A DNA stretch of 64,000 bases, from contig NZ_CP049869.1 in assembly GCF_011300455.1 (NCBI RefSeq), positions 372,001-436,000 on the forward strand, in the 5' to 3' direction. This DNA comes from Sphingomonas piscis (GTDB lineage: Bacteria; Pseudomonadota; Alphaproteobacteria; Sphingomonadales; Sphingomonadaceae). Positions within the stretch are counted from its first letter, which is position 1; each line of letters starts with the position of its first letter. The notes beneath the pieces are model-generated. The model had not been told where the DNA came from. It saw nothing but the letters and a program-made list of their open reading frames with translations, and ran no database searches. The position numbers were made by a program, and so were the translations under genes. Of the stretch, positions 17,460 to 27,703 are shown piece after piece.

Positions 17460-20400
17460 TTAAAAGCTGCCGCGCAGGATGAACGAGAAGCGACGGTCGT
17501 TCATGAAGTAGGACCGCGGCCCCAGCATTCCCGGCGCGAACTGCTGCAGAGTCTTCGTGACCTGGTTGTTCAGGTTCACGCCCTGCACGCCGATCTTCAG
17601 CTTATCGGTGATGCTGTAGAATGCCGACGCGTCGATCTGACCGCCCTTGTCGTTGTAGATCGGGTAATATGGGAAGATGACGTCGGACGAGGTCAGCAGA
17701 TACTTCGACCGCCAATTGTAGGCCAGGCGCAACGACAACGGACCCTTCTCATAGAAGGGCGCGAAGTTGATGTTGTGCTTGGACAATTGCTCCAGCGGCA
17801 AGCTGCCGACGCGGCCTAGCGGCCCGGTATCCTGACGGAAGGTGTTCTGGACCGGCAGGCCCTTGCTCTTAATGTAGGTGTAGTTGGCCGCGACGCCGAG
17901 GCCGCTCAGCACGCCCGGAAGCATGTCGAACGTCTGCTGGTACGCAACCTCAAACCCGCGGATCTTCCCCTTGCCGTCAAAGTTGGCGGGGCCGCGCACG
18001 AACACCGGCTGGGTCACGCCTCCGCTGGTGATCGGCCGCTCCGTCACCTCCTGGTAGAAGAAGTTGTGGATGTTCTTGGCGAAGGCGTTGAACGTCAACG
18101 ATCCGACGCGGGCGAAATACCACTCCAGGCTGGCATCGAGGTTATCCGACAGCGCCGGCTTCAGATACGGATTGCCCGCCGTCGCCGTCAGCCGGAAGCC
18201 ATTGCTGCTGTCCTGCCCAAGCGTCAGGAAATTGCGGATGTCTGCCAATCCCGGACGCGCAAGGTTGCGGCCCGCTGCAAAGCGCAGGATCAGATTGTCC
18301 GTGAGGCCGAACCGAAGGTTCAGGCTGGGCAGGAAGTAGCTGTAGTCGTTCCGCGCGAGGTCGTCCGCCGTCTCGCCGGTCGCGAATTGCGCCAGCTGGT
18401 TGTACGCCGCCGCGCCGACCGTGCAGATGCCGCCGGGAACCGCCGGGATGGTTCCCGGAGGTGCACCTTCCGGAACCCGCGGATCGCACCGGCCTGGAAT
18501 TGGGGCGGTGACGCCGGTGGCCGGGTTGGTCTCGACAATTGCCGGATCCGTCGTGAACGGGATCAGATTGCCCTGCGTGGTCAGCAGACCGAGCGCCTGC
18601 TGCGTCGGGACGCCGATGGAGCCGAGCGACTTCACCTTGCTGGTCACATAGCGCAGGCCGATGTTACCCGCGACGCGGACGTTGCCGAAGATCGGATTGT
18701 CGCTGTCGAAGCTCAGCATGGCGTAAGCCGCCTTGTTGGCCTCGCTGACGCGCTGCACTTCACCCGGCAGGAAGCCGTCCGAACGAACGCCTGAGCGCTC
18801 CGCCAGCGGGTTCCAGGTCACGGCGCTCGACCCCGATGCGCGGGTGACTTCCTGGATCTGACGAAGGAAGTTCACCGTGTCGTCGTAATCGCCCGCAGGA
18901 TCCCCGGCATAATAGTTTGCCGACGGCGGCGCCGAGGTCTCGCCACGGAAGAAGTCGCGGTAATTGTACAGCTCGACGTTTCCGCCGCCGACCTGGTCCA
19001 TGAACGTCGGCGATCCCGACCATGCCTCGCTGAGGGCGCCCCAATTGTAGGCGCTGCTCTTGATCAGCTGGTCGCGGTCCGAATAACGGGCGCCGAACTT
19101 CACGCGTTTCAGGAAGGGTGAGGCGTCCTCGAAGTTGTACGTGACGTCGCCCTTGAAGGCCCACTCCCTGCCGCGGCTCTTTTCCTTATGGTCCATCGCC
19201 GCGCGCCAGAAGGTGAAGCGCGGATCGGCGAAATATTGCTCGTCGGTGGCCGCGATCAGGTCCGGGCTCGCCGTTCCCCACGTCGGGAATAGCGTGTTCG
19301 GCTTGTGCGCGATCACGTCCGGCACGCCGCCCGTCAGGTCGAGCTCATAATCGGCATAGTTCGAACCGAAGACGCTGAGGTCCAGATTGTCGTGCTTCGC
19401 ACGGACATGCTGGGCATCGACGTTGAACGACCAGCGCTCGTTCGGCGTGTACTTGAAGTTCAGGCCGTGGTCCTGCACCCGGTTATACTCGTCGACCGAA
19501 CGGCGGGAGAGCGAGTTCTGGATGCCGCCGGTGGGGATCCGGGCAATCGCCTGTCCCGTGTCGCCGGCGCGCCAGCCGGTGCCCGGCGCAGTGATGTAGC
19601 CGCTCTCGAAAACCCCGTCGTCGCCATACTGATAGTTGGTGAACTGACCAACCGGGCACTCCGCCTGCGTGCGGCCGCCCGGACCGTTCGCATTCTGAAG
19701 GCAGCCGATCGGGAAGGTGTTGTACTCGGCCAGGTCGGGCGCGGCTTCGAACGTATGTTCGCCCCACTTCTGCGTGGCGGCCGAGCGGAGCACCTGGGCC
19801 GTGACGGCCATGGTGCGGTCGGTGCTTTCCCACTGCAATGCGCCTGCGAATCCCTTGCGGCGGCGGTCGTAGTCCTGGGTGCGATACTGGCCGCCGAGCG
19901 GAGCGTAGCGGTCACCGACGATCCAGTCGGCAAAGCCGTCGCTCGACCCCGTTGCCGTGCCGAAGCAGGCCGCGTTCGGCGCGGCTCCGGCAAGCACCGG
20001 CGGGAAGCCGGTCGCGTCGGTGTCGGACGGCAGCGGCATGCGGCAAAAATTGTCGGGCGAGCCGTTGGAGTCCGTGTCCGAATTGCCCGCCACGGTGCCG
20101 TTGCGGAGCTGGAAGTTGGTGACCTGCACACCATCGGAACGGCTCAGCAGCCTGGAGTAGGCCCCCGCGGCCATGAAGCCGACGCGACCGATGTTCGTGT
20201 CCCAATTGTTGCTGACGAGCGCGGATCCGACGGGCGACCACTTGTTGGCGAGGTCGCTGTAATTGGCCTCGACGTCGAAGCCCCAATGCAGGCCCTTGCG
20301 GTCGAACGGCAGGCGCAGGTTCATGTTGACCGTGCCGGAGAGCCCGCCCTCGATCATTTCGGCAGTGGAGTTCTTGTAGACTTCGACGGAGCCGAGCAGT

Positions 20401-20936
20401 TCGGCCGGCACGTCGGCGAAATTGATCGCCTGGCCGTAGACGCCGGTCGAGAATGTATCGCGGCCGTTGAATTCCGAACGAACGAAGCTGAGGCCGCGGA
20501 TGACGACGCCCGAACCTTCGGCCGAGAAGTGGTCGGGATCGCTCGCGGCGGCGAAGCGGTTGATCTGGACGCCCGGAACGCGCTGCAGCGCTTCCGTCAC
20601 CGACCGGTCGGGAAGAGCGCCGATGTCGGTGGCGGTGATGGCATCGACCACCGTGTCGGCGTTGCGCTTGATGTTCTGCGAATTGCGAAGGCTCTGACGG
20701 ATGCCGGTGACGACGATGGTGCCGCCTTCAGGTTCGGCCGGCGCGGTCGCGTTGGCGACACTGCTTTCCGGCGCGGGCGCTTCGTCCGTCTGCTGCACCT
20801 GGCCGGCGGTGTCGCTGATATCGGCCGGCTGTTCGGTTTGGGCTTGAGCCGGTGCCGCGGCAAGCGCGAACAGGGAAACACCGGTGGACAACAATGTAAA
20901 TCGGCTACGCAACAGCGATCCGTCACTCAGACGCAT
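17460..20936 (-). CDS. TonB-dependent receptor (carbohydrate-type)
   Basis: A 1158-residue outer-membrane TonB-dependent receptor. A signal peptide ends AQAQ, followed by an acidic linker and the Ton-box/plug start GGTIVVTGIRQSLRNSQNIK, the plug segment DIGALPDRSVTEALQRVPGV, and a long beta-barrel closing with FSFILRGSF. The large size is typical of sphingomonad/Caulobacter receptors for oligosaccharides. ATG 20936 is chosen with GGAG 10 nt upstream; GTG 20942 is in frame. A LacI-type operator lies 20 nt upstream, which supports sugar-responsive control. Confidence 0.95.
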   Translation of the reverse strand: MRLSDGSLLRSRFTLLSTGVSLFALAAAPAQAQTEQPADISDTAGQVQQTDEAPAPESSVANATAPAEPEGGTIVVTGIRQSLRNSQNIKRNADTVVDAITATDIGALPDRSVTEALQRVPGVQINRFAAASDPDHFSAEGSGVVIRGLSFVRSEFNGRDTFSTGVYGQAINFADVPAELLGSVEVYKNSTAEMIEGGLSGTVNMNLRLPFDRKGLHWGFDVEANYSDLANKWSPVGSALVSNNWDTNIGRVGFMAAGAYSRLLSRSDGVQVTNFQLRNGTVAGNSDTDSNGSPDNFCRMPLPSDTDATGFPPVLAGAAPNAACFGTATGSSDGFADWIVGDRYAPLGGQYRTQDYDRRRKGFAGALQWESTDRTMAVTAQVLRSAATQKWGEHTFEAAPDLAEYNTFPIGCLQNANGPGGRTQAECPVGQFTNYQYGDDGVFESGYITAPGTGWRAGDTGQAIARIPTGGIQNSLSRRSVDEYNRVQDHGLNFKYTPNERWSFNVDAQHVRAKHDNLDLSVFGSNYADYELDLTGGVPDVIAHKPNTLFPTWGTASPDLIAATDEQYFADPRFTFWRAAMDHKEKSRGREWAFKGDVTYNFEDASPFLKRVKFGARYSDRDQLIKSSAYNWGALSEAWSGSPTFMDQVGGGNVELYNYRDFFRGETSAPPSANYYAGDPAGDYDDTVNFLRQIQEVTRASGSSAVTWNPLAERSGVRSDGFLPGEVQRVSEANKAAYAMLSFDSDNPIFGNVRVAGNIGLRYVTSKVKSLGSIGVPTQQALGLLTTQGNLIPFTTDPAIVETNPATGVTAPIPGRCDPRVPEGAPPGTIPAVPGGICTVGAAAYNQLAQFATGETADDLARNDYSYFLPSLNLRFGLTDNLILRFAAGRNLARPGLADIRNFLTLGQDSSNGFRLTATAGNPYLKPALSDNLDASLEWYFARVGSLTFNAFAKNIHNFFYQEVTERPITSGGVTQPVFVRGPANFDGKGKIRGFEVAYQQTFDMLPGVLSGLGVAANYTYIKSKGLPVQNTFRQDTGPLGRVGSLPLEQLSKHNINFAPFYEKGPLSLRLAYNWRSKYLLTSSDVIFPYYPIYNDKGGQIDASAFYSITDKLKIGVQGVNLNNQVTKTLQQFAPGMLGPRSYFMNDRRFSFILRGSF

Positions 20937-20955
20937 GGGCACTCATCTCCAAGAA

Positions 20956-20969
20956 TGGTAGCGGTAACA
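20956..20969. promoter_or_regulatory. Putative LacI-family operator upstream of TonB receptor
   Basis: TGGTAGCGGTAACA (reverse TGTTACCGCTACCA) resembles the LacI-family boxes (TGTTAGCGCTACCA type) known upstream of TonB receptors and sugar genes in Caulobacter and relatives. It lies 20 nt before the receptor start codon, in the expected leader/promoter region. No LacI-type regulator is encoded in the window. Confidence 0.6.
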
Positions 20970-21293
20970 ATTACGCGTTCGATTAGGGGATGGCTGGGCG
21001 TGCGCAAACGGTAAGCACATGAATTTGCACGCTAAACTCGACACCGTGTCGTGAAGGTGACGACCTATGTTAAGTTTCACTCGAAAACTGATCGAGCGTT
21101 AACTCCGCCAAAAATATTTTTGATCGTCGGGAACCGTTTTGACGCGGCCGCGTGCGCAGGCCTTTTCGGTAGGCGGAGCTCCGCCACGCTACGATTCTCC
21201 CGCAGATCCGCACGCGGCGAGGTCCGATGGCAGTCACGCAGAACTTCGATATGAAGGTGATCCAGCGCGAAGGCGCGCACCGGGAGGGGTTTA
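20970..21293. other. Intergenic region between TonB receptor and deacetylase
   Basis: About 320 nt with no convincing gene. It should hold the receptor promoter on the minus strand and the deacetylase promoter on the plus strand. Visible structure: an AT palindrome AAAAATATTTTT at 21110-21121 and a 14-bp perfect palindrome GGCGGAGCTCCGCC at 21172-21185. Neither can be assigned to a regulator. Confidence 0.5.
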
Positions 21294-21992
21294 ATGCGGC
21301 GCGTGAAGATCGGCTTTCTCATCGTCGCGGCGCTGCTCCTGATCGCCGGCACCCTCAACGAGATCAGCAAGGCCACCTGCTTCAGCTTTACCGGACGTGT
21401 GGTTTGCCGCGTGGAAACCGCCGAACCGTTGGTAGCACTGACGTTTGACGATGGGCCGACGACGGTTGGCGTAGAAAGCGTTCTTCCCGCCCTCAAGCGC
21501 TACAATGCAAAAGCCACCTTCTTCCTCGTCGGCGCGTCAACCGAGATCGCCCTCACACGCCGGATCGTCGCGGAGGGACATGAGGTCGGCAATCACAGCT
21601 TCACCCACCAGCGCATGGTCGGCCACCCGAAGGCATTCTACGATGACGAGCTGCGCAGGACGGACGCGGCGCTTGTATCCGCGGGCGCCCCGAAGCCGAC
21701 CTTGTTCCGTCCGCCGTACGGCAAGAAGCTGTTCGGACTTCCCATTGCCGTCGCGCGCAATGGGCAGACGATGGTGATGTGGGACTCAGGCGACGCCCCC
21801 GACCGCTACCCAAAGGCCTACGCCGCCGAGGTGCTGGCCGACGTCCGTCCCGGCTCAATCGTCCTCATCCATCCGATGTTTCGGTCGAGAGAAACCGAGC
21901 GGCAAGCGTTGCCACTCATCTTGGAAGGACTGACCAGGCGCGGCTACCGCTTGGTCACCGTCAGCGAACTCCTGCGCGCTGGGCGTGCTTAG
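21294..21992 (+). CDS. Polysaccharide deacetylase (NodB homology) family protein
   Basis: A 232-residue protein with one N-terminal membrane anchor (VKIGFLIVAALLLIAGTL) and a NodB domain: TFDDGPT near residue 50 (metal and catalytic Asp), the metal-binding HSFTHQRM near residue 101, RPPYGKK near residue 143 and a late LIHPMF motif. It should remove acetyl groups from an envelope or extracellular polysaccharide on the periplasmic side. GGGAGGGG precedes the ATG. Its stop overlaps the convergent AHSA1 gene by 4 nt. Confidence 0.92.
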   Translation: MRRVKIGFLIVAALLLIAGTLNEISKATCFSFTGRVVCRVETAEPLVALTFDDGPTTVGVESVLPALKRYNAKATFFLVGASTEIALTRRIVAEGHEVGNHSFTHQRMVGHPKAFYDDELRRTDAALVSAGAPKPTLFRPPYGKKLFGLPIAVARNGQTMVMWDSGDAPDRYPKAYAAEVLADVRPGSIVLIHPMFRSRETERQALPLILEGLTRRGYRLVTVSELLRAGRA

Positions 21993-22531
21993 GCCGCGAG
22001 AGCCTTGCCGACGGCCGCTCTGGAACGGGTGTGAAGCGCCCAGAAGTCTGGCACAGAACGACCGGCAAGCTTTTCCTGAAGCACGATCAGGTGCGAGTTC
22101 CAGCCGCTTCCGAAGCCGGTCGCGCCGGTCGGGCTCTGGATGCCGCTGTGGGTCAGGACGAGGCGGGTTTTGCCGCCCTCGGGGAACAGCTCAAACGTTG
22201 CAACCCCATTGCGCCCCTCGCCGAACGTGTAGGCTAATACCTTTTGAGGCTCGAAGCGCAGCACCTGCTCCTGGTTCACGCCGTGGCGGTGCGCCGCATA
22301 TTCCTCGGGCGTCGGCACCGGCCCGTCGGACAGCTTGTCATGGTCGAAAACAAGCTTGAGCGGTCCCTCTCCGCCGATGTCGTCGCCGCCGGCAAACCAC
22401 TGCGAGCGAAGCCCCGCTTGGGTGAGGTAACGCCACAACGTTTCCACCGAGGCGTCCAGCACCCGCTCCAGCCGGATCGTGTCCGCTGCCGTCCGCGCGA
22501 TCGGCGCGTCCACCATGATCGTGTCACCCAT
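21989..22531 (-). CDS. SRPBCC/AHSA1 domain protein
   Basis: A 180-residue START-like (AHSA1/CalC) protein: RLERVLDASVETLWRYLT opens the domain, SQWFAGGDD follows and VFDHDKLSDGPVP is in the middle. The function is unknown, but such proteins bind hydrophobic ligands and are habitually co-transcribed with a small ArsR regulator, as here. The start overlaps the 3' end of the ArsR gene by 8 nt, indicating translational coupling. Confidence 0.9.
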   Translation of the reverse strand: MGDTIMVDAPIARTAADTIRLERVLDASVETLWRYLTQAGLRSQWFAGGDDIGGEGPLKLVFDHDKLSDGPVPTPEEYAAHRHGVNQEQVLRFEPQKVLAYTFGEGRNGVATFELFPEGGKTRLVLTHSGIQSPTGATGFGSGWNSHLIVLQEKLAGRSVPDFWALHTRSRAAVGKALAA

Positions 22532-22871
22532 TCTTCGTCTCCTTGCGTTCGGAATTGCGATCGGTTTCGACCAGCGCCTGCAGTTGATCCAGGCGGCTGT
22601 TCCAGAAATGTTCCCACTGCTTCAGCCACCGCTCGGCCTCCGCGAGCGGCTCGGCGTTCAGGGTGCAGATTTGCTGACGGCCCGACTTGCGGCGCTCCAC
22701 CAGCCCCGCATTCTCCAGCACCTTCACATGCTTGGCGGCGCCCGCGAAGGTCATCCGGTAAGGCTCGGCAAGCTCACCGATCGACCGCTCGCCAAGCGCC
22801 AGGCTGGCCAGCATCCCGCGCCGCGTCGGATCGGAGAGTGCATGAAAGGTGGTGTCGAGTCGTTCAACCAT
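22524..22871 (-). CDS. ArsR family winged-helix transcriptional regulator
   Basis: A 115-residue regulator from ATG 22871: MVERLDTTFHALSDPTRRGM then a winged helix (ERSIGELAEPYRMTFAGAAKHVKVLENAGLV). The metal-binding cysteines of true ArsR are absent, placing it in the ArsR/SdpR-like group that partners AHSA1 proteins. A palindrome CAACCATATGGTTG overlaps the start codon, so autorepression is likely. The frame is open to 22907, but that stretch carries the operator and is not family-like. Confidence 0.9.
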   Translation of the reverse strand: MVERLDTTFHALSDPTRRGMLASLALGERSIGELAEPYRMTFAGAAKHVKVLENAGLVERRKSGRQQICTLNAEPLAEAERWLKQWEHFWNSRLDQLQALVETDRNSERKETKNG

Positions 22872-22878
22872 ATGGTTG
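22865..22878. promoter_or_regulatory. Palindromic operator overlapping the arsR-type start codon
   Basis: CAACCATATGGTTG is a perfect 14-bp palindrome whose ATG on the minus strand is the regulator's own start codon. The position suggests that the regulator blocks its own transcription or translation initiation together with the AHSA1 gene. Confidence 0.65.
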
Positions 22879-23001
22879 TATATCCACGGCCTTCGCTGCA
22901 TTGTCAACCAGGCGGTTTAACTTCAGCAGCCGTTCGTCGAAATCCTTTGCAGCGCGCCGCTCACTTCCGCTTAATGCGGTCAGTCCTGAAGGAGACCGTC
23001 G

Positions 23002-24683
<1,682 letters not shown>

Positions 24684-24687
<4 letters not shown>

Positions 24688-25199
24688 GTGAAACGCTTCA
24701 GCCGGCGCTGCCTGACGATCTCGACGCGCAGGCCGAACGGCTGATGAAGCAGCTTTGCGCACAGGATCTGATGGTCGCGACGGCAGAAAGCTGCACCGGC
24801 GGCATGCTCGCAGCGCTTCTGACGGACGTCGCCGGCGCCGGCCATGGCTTCGACCGTGGTTTCGTCACCTACGACCCGCGGTCCAAGCAGGACCTGCTCG
24901 GCCTCACGCCCGAAATGACCGAGCGCAACCAGGCGGTCACGGCCGCCGTCGCCCACGCCATGGCCGAAGGCGCGCTTCAAAACAGCAATGCCGATATCGC
25001 CCTGGCGGTCACCGGCTTTGCCGGACCTGCCGGGCCGGACAATGAAGAGGGCCTCGTCCACTTCGCTTGCGCTCGGCGCGGCGCGCCCGCGGTCCTGCGC
25101 GAGGAGCATTTCGGCGCCATCGGGCGCGGGCCCGTCAGGATCGCTGCGCTTCGCGTGCTCCTGGACATGCTCGAACAATCGCTGGAGAAAGCCAAGTGA
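24684..25199 (+). CDS. CinA-like nicotinamide-nucleotide amidohydrolase domain protein
   Basis: A 171-residue single-domain CinA C-terminal (PncC) protein that deamidates nicotinamide mononucleotide in NAD salvage. TAESCTGGMLAALLTDVAGAG near residue 33 carries the catalytic Ser-Cys-Thr segment, and ALAVTGFAGP near residue 111 is characteristic. GTG start at 24684 overlaps the M28 stop, and its own stop overlaps the M1 start, so three genes are chained by 4-nt overlaps. Confidence 0.92.
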
Positions 25200-26923
25200 A
25201 GCGTCAGCTTGCAATCGCCGCCGCCGCGGCTCTCGTCGTCGCAACCGTACCGGCCATCCTCCTGTGGAAGAAGCATGAGCAAGGCCGTGAGCTGACATCG
25301 CACACACGGGAAAGCGGCCTCCCGCTTAGCGCCGAGCAACAGTCCGTTCGCTTCACTGACGCCGACCTCACCTTCGTCATCCATCCCGGCCGCCGCTTCA
25401 TCGAAGGCAAGAGCCTCCTCGGTCTCACCGTCGTGAAGCCGATCCAGCGCATCCACTTCGACCTCGACCGAAACCTGCCGATCAAGAGCATCGCCGTGAA
25501 CGGCACGTCCCTCGATCGCTCCAAGTGGAGCAATCCGGACGGACGGATTGCGATCGCGCTCCCCCGCGCCTTCGCGGCCGGCGAGCGGCTGCAGGTGGCG
25601 ATCGACTATTCGGGCCACCCGCACGTGGCCGTTCGCGCGCCCTGGGACGGCGGCTTCGTGTGGACGAAGACGGCCGACGGCAAGCCCTGGGTCGCGTCGG
25701 CAGTCCAGGGCGAAGGGTGCGACCTCTTCTGGCCCTGCTTCGACAATAGCCGGGTCGAGATCGGCACCGTCACCCAGCATATCGTCGTCCCCGAAGGCTT
25801 GGCCGCGCCCTCCAACGGCCGCCTGCTCGGCGTCGACAAGCTGGACAAGGGTTGGACCCGCTGGAACTGGCGCGCGTCCAACCCCAACAATTACGCCATC
25901 GCGATCGACATCGCCCCGTACAAGCTGACCCAAAGCGTCCACCGCAGCCGATACGGGAACAGTTTCCCGATCCAGTTCTGGCATCTTCCCGGAGAGGAAA
26001 AGCAGGCTCAGGCGCTGGTCGCGGAACTGGGCGGCACCATCGACTTCTTCGAAGCGACGGTCGGCCCCTACCCCTTCGGCGATGAAAAGGTGGGTGTCGT
26101 CGCCACGCCGCACCTCGGCATGGAGCATCAGACGATCAACGCCTACGGCAACAAATATAAGCCGGCGCCCGAAGGCTACGACTGGCTGCTCAACCATGAA
26201 TTCAGCCATGAATGGTTCGGCAATCAGCTGACCAACGGCGACTGGGATGACATGTGGCTGCACGAAGGGTTCGGCACCTACATGCAGCCGCTCTATCTCG
26301 GCTGGCTGCGAGGCCGGATGGTCTACGACGCGGCCATGTTCAAGCAGCGCCAGTCGCTCATGAACAAATTTCCGATCGTCTCGGGCAAGAGCCGGACCGA
26401 GGAACAGGTCTACAATGCCGAAAGCGGGCCCGGGAACGACATCTACTACAAGGGTTCGTGGGTGCTCCACACCCTCCGCGGCCTGATCGGCGACGAGCCC
26501 TTCTACCGTTCCGTGCGCCGGCTCGTGTATGGCCGTCCGGACCCGCGCCCCGGCAATTTCAAGCCACGCTTCGGCTCAACCAACGAGTTCGTCGCCATCG
26601 TCAACCAGGAGTCGGGCCGGAATCTCGACTGGTTCTTCAACGTCTACCTGCGCCACGCGCCCTTGCCGCGGCTCTTGAGCTGGCGGACCGGCAACAGCCT
26701 CAACCTTCAGTGGCAGACGCCGCGCGGGCTGCCCTTCCCCATGCCGGTCACGGTCGAAGTCGACGGACAGCGCAGCACCGTCGCGATGAACGGCGGCCGT
26801 GGCGCCCTTACCCTCCCCAGCCCGCAGGCTTTGGTCACCATCGATCCTGACAGCATGATCCTTCGCCACGCCGAGGAGATGGACCGCTTCCGCGATGTCG
26901 GCAAAAGCGCCGCCAGCAAGTAG
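25196..26923 (+). CDS. M1 family metallopeptidase with GMEH exopeptidase motif
   Basis: A 575-residue gluzincin with an N-terminal membrane anchor (IAAAAALVVATVPAILLW), an M1 N-terminal beta-domain and the zinc site HEFSHEW (334-338) with the third ligand in LHEGFG (E357). The exopeptidase loop reads HLGMEHQT, where classical M1 enzymes have GxMEN, so the usual Asn is His. The C-terminal ARM-repeat domain is short or missing. GTG 25196 overlaps the cinA stop by 4 nt. It is likely a periplasmic peptidase acting alongside the M28 enzyme. Confidence 0.9.
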   Translation: MKRQLAIAAAAALVVATVPAILLWKKHEQGRELTSHTRESGLPLSAEQQSVRFTDADLTFVIHPGRRFIEGKSLLGLTVVKPIQRIHFDLDRNLPIKSIAVNGTSLDRSKWSNPDGRIAIALPRAFAAGERLQVAIDYSGHPHVAVRAPWDGGFVWTKTADGKPWVASAVQGEGCDLFWPCFDNSRVEIGTVTQHIVVPEGLAAPSNGRLLGVDKLDKGWTRWNWRASNPNNYAIAIDIAPYKLTQSVHRSRYGNSFPIQFWHLPGEEKQAQALVAELGGTIDFFEATVGPYPFGDEKVGVVATPHLGMEHQTINAYGNKYKPAPEGYDWLLNHEFSHEWFGNQLTNGDWDDMWLHEGFGTYMQPLYLGWLRGRMVYDAAMFKQRQSLMNKFPIVSGKSRTEEQVYNAESGPGNDIYYKGSWVLHTLRGLIGDEPFYRSVRRLVYGRPDPRPGNFKPRFGSTNEFVAIVNQESGRNLDWFFNVYLRHAPLPRLLSWRTGNSLNLQWQTPRGLPFPMPVTVEVDGQRSTVAMNGGRGALTLPSPQALVTIDPDSMILRHAEEMDRFRDVGKSAASK

Positions 26924-26934
26924 AGAGAACCGCC

Positions 26935-27567
26935 ATGTCTGAGCTCATCTTCTACACCAACCCGATGTCGCGCGGTCAGACGATCCGCTGGATGCTCGAG
27001 GAGATCGGACAGCCCTACGAGACCCGCATCCTCGACTATGCGACGACGATGAAGGCCCCCGATTATCTCGCCATCAACCCGATGGGAAAGGTCCCGGCCA
27101 TCGTTCACGACGGCAAAGTGGTGACGGAAGTGGCGGCCATCGTCTGCTATCTCGCTGACGCCTTCCCGGAGGCGGGCCTTGCCCCCGACACAAGGGACCG
27201 GGCCGACTATTACCGCTGGATCTTCTTCGCCTCAGGACCGGTCGAGGCCGCCTTCACTGCCAAGGCGATGGGCTGGGAAGTGCCGGCCGACCGGCGCGCG
27301 ATGGCGGGCTTTGGCGATTATGAAACGGCGATGAAGACGTTGGAGCGCGCCATCTCGTCCAAGCCCTTCATCACCGGCGACCGATTCACCGCGGCCGACC
27401 TGTGGCTGGGCGCGATGATCAACTTCATGCTCAACTTCAAACTGCTCGAGCCGACCCCGGCGTTCAGCGATTACGCCAGGCGGATGACCGACCGTGACGC
27501 CTACCGCCGCGCGCAGGAGATCGACGGCAAGCTGATCGCCGAAGCGCAGGCCAAGCAGCAGCACTGA
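26935..27567 (+). CDS. Glutathione S-transferase family protein
   Basis: A 210-residue GST with an N-terminal thioredoxin fold (IFYTNPMSRGQTIRWMLEEIG, with Ser as the likely glutathione activator), cis-Pro segment NPMGKVPAIVHDGKVVTE near residue 48 and the helical FTAADLWLGAM motif near residue 152. It starts 11 nt after the M1 gene with AGAGAACC upstream, so it may end that operon. The substrate is unknown. Confidence 0.92.
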   Translation: MSELIFYTNPMSRGQTIRWMLEEIGQPYETRILDYATTMKAPDYLAINPMGKVPAIVHDGKVVTEVAAIVCYLADAFPEAGLAPDTRDRADYYRWIFFASGPVEAAFTAKAMGWEVPADRRAMAGFGDYETAMKTLERAISSKPFITGDRFTAADLWLGAMINFMLNFKLLEPTPAFSDYARRMTDRDAYRRAQEIDGKLIAEAQAKQQH

Positions 27568-27703
27568 TCGGCCGAACCGTAATCCAGGTTGCGGTGAATC
27601 TCCGCCTGGCCGCGACGAAAGCCGGCACCTTTCCTCTCACGTCGTTCGTTTTGAACCCGTGAAATCGGCAGCACGAGCTGCCTGAATCAGAGGAGAGAGC
27701 TAG

